From the NCBI GenBank assembly GCA_947498315.1, contig CANMLD010000008.1, positions 1 to 52,530 of the forward strand: a stretch of DNA of 52,530 nt, in the 5' to 3' direction. This DNA comes from Pseudomonadota bacterium. Its GTDB lineage: Bacteria; Myxococcota_A; UBA9042; GCA-2863065. The notes below the pieces were generated by a model, which was not told the origin of the DNA, searched no databases, and saw only the letters and a program-made list of their open reading frames with translations. Both the position numbers and the translations under genes were made by a program. Of this stretch, positions 50,668-52,530 are shown piece after piece (positions within the stretch are counted from its first letter, which is position 1; each line of letters begins with the position of its first letter).

Positions 50668-51536
50668 GGTTCACCATCCCGGAGCGCGCGTCCGGTTCGC
50701 GCCATGAACACATCTTCGAGGGTTGCTCTTACTGGCGTCACGCCCTCCGAGGGGATGCCAGCGCGCTTCAGCAGAAGGACGATGCCGGCGGGGTCCACTT
50801 CAGCGGGGGCGACCACCGTAAAGCTCTGGCTCTTGGTCGGCTCGGGCCCTTCGAGACCGTGCGACGCGAGGAGCTCTTGGAGCGGCCCCAGCGCGACCAA
50901 CTTGCCGCGGTCGACGATAGCGACGTCATGGCAAAGCGCTTCGACCTCCTCCATGTAGTGCGTCGTGTAGATGACAGTGCGGCCCTCCGCATGGAGCCGA
51001 CGGAGCGCGTCGAACAGATGGAGCCGGGATTGCGGATCCACTCCGGTCGTGGGCTCGTCGCAAATGATGACCTCCGGATCGTGCAAAAGCGCCACGGCGA
51101 GGTTGAGTCGCCGCGCCATCCCACCTGAGAGGGTCGATACGCGCGAGCCGGCTCGGTCCGTGAGCTGGGCAAGGTCGAGGGCGGCCGTGATGCGCCCCGC
51201 CAAGGAGGCGCCTCGGACTCCGTAGAGCCCCGCGAAGAAGCGGAGGTTCTCGCGCACCGAAAGGTCCCCGTACAACGCGAGGGACTGGGGCACGATCCCG
51301 AGCCTCCGGGCGACGACGGCCCGGTCAGTCACCGCGTCGAGCCCAAGGACTCGGACCGTGCCGGAAGAAGGCCGAACGAGCCCTCCGATGCAACTGATGA
51401 AGGAGCTCTTGCCAGCGCCGTTCGGTCCGAGCAGCCCGAAGAAGCTCCCGTGTCGTACCGAGAGGGAGAGCCCGTCGACTGCGGGCCGCCCGGCTCCGTA
51501 GGCGATCACCAGGGAATCCACTTCTATTGCATTCAA
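50652..51536 (-). CDS. ABC transporter ATP-binding protein
   Basis: 294 residues. Walker A GPNGAGKSS (37-45), Q-loop in IVPQSLALYG, signature LSGGM (136-140), Walker B VIICDEP (156-162), H-loop in TTHYMEE. The single-domain CcmA/DrrA-like ATPase pairs with the adjacent permease. Start is TTG 51536 with GGGAG 6 bases upstream; an ATG at 51532 is out of frame. A 168-bp 12-mer array begins 12 bases upstream of the start. Confidence 0.95.
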   Translation of the reverse strand: MNAIEVDSLVIAYGAGRPAVDGLSLSVRHGSFFGLLGPNGAGKSSFISCIGGLVRPSSGTVRVLGLDAVTDRAVVARRLGIVPQSLALYGDLSVRENLRFFAGLYGVRGASLAGRITAALDLAQLTDRAGSRVSTLSGGMARRLNLAVALLHDPEVIICDEPTTGVDPQSRLHLFDALRRLHAEGRTVIYTTHYMEEVEALCHDVAIVDRGKLVALGPLQELLASHGLEGPEPTKSQSFTVVAPAEVDPAGIVLLLKRAGIPSEGVTPVRATLEDVFMARTGRALRDGEPCRPN

Positions 51537-51548
51537 GGCTCACTCCCA

Positions 51549-51716
51549 CTGTCGTCACCGCTGTCGTCACCGCTGTGGTCACCGCTTTGGTCACCGCTGT
51601 CGTCACCGCTGTGGTCACCGCTGTGGTCACCGCTGTCGTCACCGCTGTGGTCACCGCTGTCGTCACCGCTGTGGTCACCGCTGTGGTCACCGCTGTGGTC
51701 ACCGCTGTCGTCACCG
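51549..51716. repeat. 12-bp tandem array, 14 copies, upstream of the ABC exporter
   Basis: Unit CTGTSGTCACCG (S = C or G), 14 copies over 168 bases with only G/C alternation and one CTTTGG variant. It starts 12 bases before the ABC ATPase start and occupies the expected leader/promoter. Each unit contains GTCACC/GGTGAC. Open frames through it encode TAVVTAVV or similar and are not genes. Confidence 0.93.
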
Positions 51717-52214
51717 CCGCGACCCGGCCCGGGTTAGGGTTTGGCGACTACGAGGGCCACAGGACCTGAATCGTCACCCTCTGGCGCGCGAGCTGAGCTT
51801 GCCGCGACCGCCGCATCCCGCGCGAGAGGGAGCCGTAGCAACGGCCAAGTTGAGTCGAGCGCATTGCCCAAAGCGGATACCCCAGAAAGGCCGTAAGGGC
51901 AATCACGGGGAGCCCGCTCGCGTTACCGACAATGTCCTGGCCATCGCGCTTGCCGTCGAGAGGGTCGCCTATGGGCTACAAGAAGATCCAATCCCAATGC
52001 CGCTCCGCGCTCACCGCGAGAGCCGAGGACCACCCGAGAGCGAGCCCGCTGACTTGTAGGCACCAGTGCGTCCATGCTCGATCCCCCGAGGGGCTCGAGA
52101 CCGGTTTGGGCAGAGCCCCCTCAGCGTTGTGGTTCAGAAGTTGGCCAGAGCGGCACTCCCCGCGCCCTCCGGAACCCCAGCCTTCCTCCAGCGAAGTCGC
52201 CCAAGCACATCTGA
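51717..52214. other. About 500 bases without a recognised gene
   Basis: Open frames here are short and unrelated to known proteins. The region upstream of 52215 could hold the missing 5' part of the gene at the window edge, but I cannot read it in any frame. Confidence 0.4.
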
Positions 52215-52530
52215 CGCCCGATTTGGCGCACCTTCGTTCCACAGGACTCGCTCGGGCTGGCCGGCAAATTCAATCGAAGATACTATCTGCCCGTTCGCTG
52301 GTTCGCGCCCATCAGCCCCGACGTCGCCGGCGCCGACGTTGTGCGGGCGCTGCTGCGGGGCCTGGGGCGGGTGTGCGACCGCCTGCGGGCGGGGGCCCAC
52401 ACCCTGGCACGTCGAGGTCGACAAGTTCCGCATCGACAAGTTCCGCATCGACAAGTTCCGCATCGACAAGTTCCGCATCGACAAGTTCCGCATCGACAAG
52501 TTCCGCATCGACAAGTTCCGCATCGACAAG
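52215..52530 (+). CDS. Possible 2OG-Fe dioxygenase-like fragment, incomplete
   Basis: From about 52215 the plus strand reads IWRTFVPQDSLGLAGKFNRRYYLPVRWFAPISPDVAGADVVRALLRGLGRVCDRLRAGAHT in one frame, then after a CCC run (52402-52404) the sensible continuation is WHVEVDKFRID in the +1 frame. The mix W-x-V-x-VDKFRI resembles the approach to the catalytic part of the 2OG-Fe dioxygenase (PF10014) family. The KFRID codons are then expanded as a 15-bp repeat up to the window edge. The start is not visible and the family is tentative. Confidence 0.3.
52426..52530. repeat. 15-bp tandem repeat, seven copies to the window end
   Basis: TTCCGCATCGACAAG repeats exactly at 52426, 52441, 52456, 52471, 52486, 52501 and 52516; the array runs off the window. 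In the sensible frame it encodes KFRID. Confidence 0.95.

Noticed and set aside
51976-52242. Minus-strand 88-codon frame near the right edge
   Set aside because: No homology pattern, Trp/Gly/Ser-biased composition, overlaps the plus-strand fragment.

Overview
The window is GC-rich chromosomal DNA from what looks like a myxobacterium or close relative (Myxococcota). The clues are a GltJ/AgmX-type gliding-motility protein, a RelA/SpoT-like protein of a family I remember only from myxobacteria, many large lipoproteins with low-complexity linkers (IgGFc-binding, MopE-type DxDNDCDG, TDG/TDS repeats), a Sec/queuosine operon and gene-dense codon-biased DNA. I cannot name a genus.

Layout. 1-1381 (+): the end of a DUF2071 gene overlapping mutH, then a hairpin. 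9962-1482 (-): queA-tgt-yajC-secD-secF-recJ, the classic tRNA queuosine plus Sec translocase cluster, with two separate tandem-repeat blocks forming the ends of queA and tgt. 11431-10118 (-): the RelA/SpoT-like protein. 11591-17202 (+): gltJ-like gene, acyl-CoA carboxylase beta subunit, and hflX, which appears to start at an ATT codon. 17232-28709: exported proteins around one divergent promoter region: a 962-residue protein made of twelve 8-cysteine modules (-), then an IgGFc-binding-like lipoprotein, an EF-hand/beta-propeller lipoprotein and a beta-propeller plus di-heme cytochrome lipoprotein (+).

28767-34122 (+): glycerol-1-phosphate dehydrogenase-like gene, NAD-dependent epimerase, yicC, gmk and gltX, the last four coupled by 4-base overlaps. 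37803-34892 (-): a periplasmic binding-type lipoprotein-like activator and a CCA-adding enzyme. 38218-44366: a damaged Cys-rich gene, SemiSWEET, a c-type cytochrome lipoprotein, an SUI1/eIF1-like factor, a polytopic membrane protein with a small zinc-ribbon protein, and an S46 dipeptidyl-peptidase. 44466-47419 is a large decaying gene (DUF4157 plus HEXXH metallopeptidase with five beta modules), followed by a small exported protein and a CpXC protein. 51536-49321 (-) is an ABC exporter operon. The right edge holds 12-bp and 15-bp tandem arrays and the start of a broken gene.

Two dispersed, terminally inverted, non-coding-looking element families occur: family 1 at 22415-22636 and 49048-49270; family 2 at 25226-25420, 34201-34437 and a half copy at 38085-38216. 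They share a GGGGG hairpin core. One has inserted in frame into the N terminus of a lipoprotein, and the half copy marks the truncated 5' end of a Cys-rich gene. Repeat-driven remodelling of gene ends is the theme of the window. The best candidates for undescribed biology are the 12x8-Cys protein, the RelA/SpoT-like protein and these element families.
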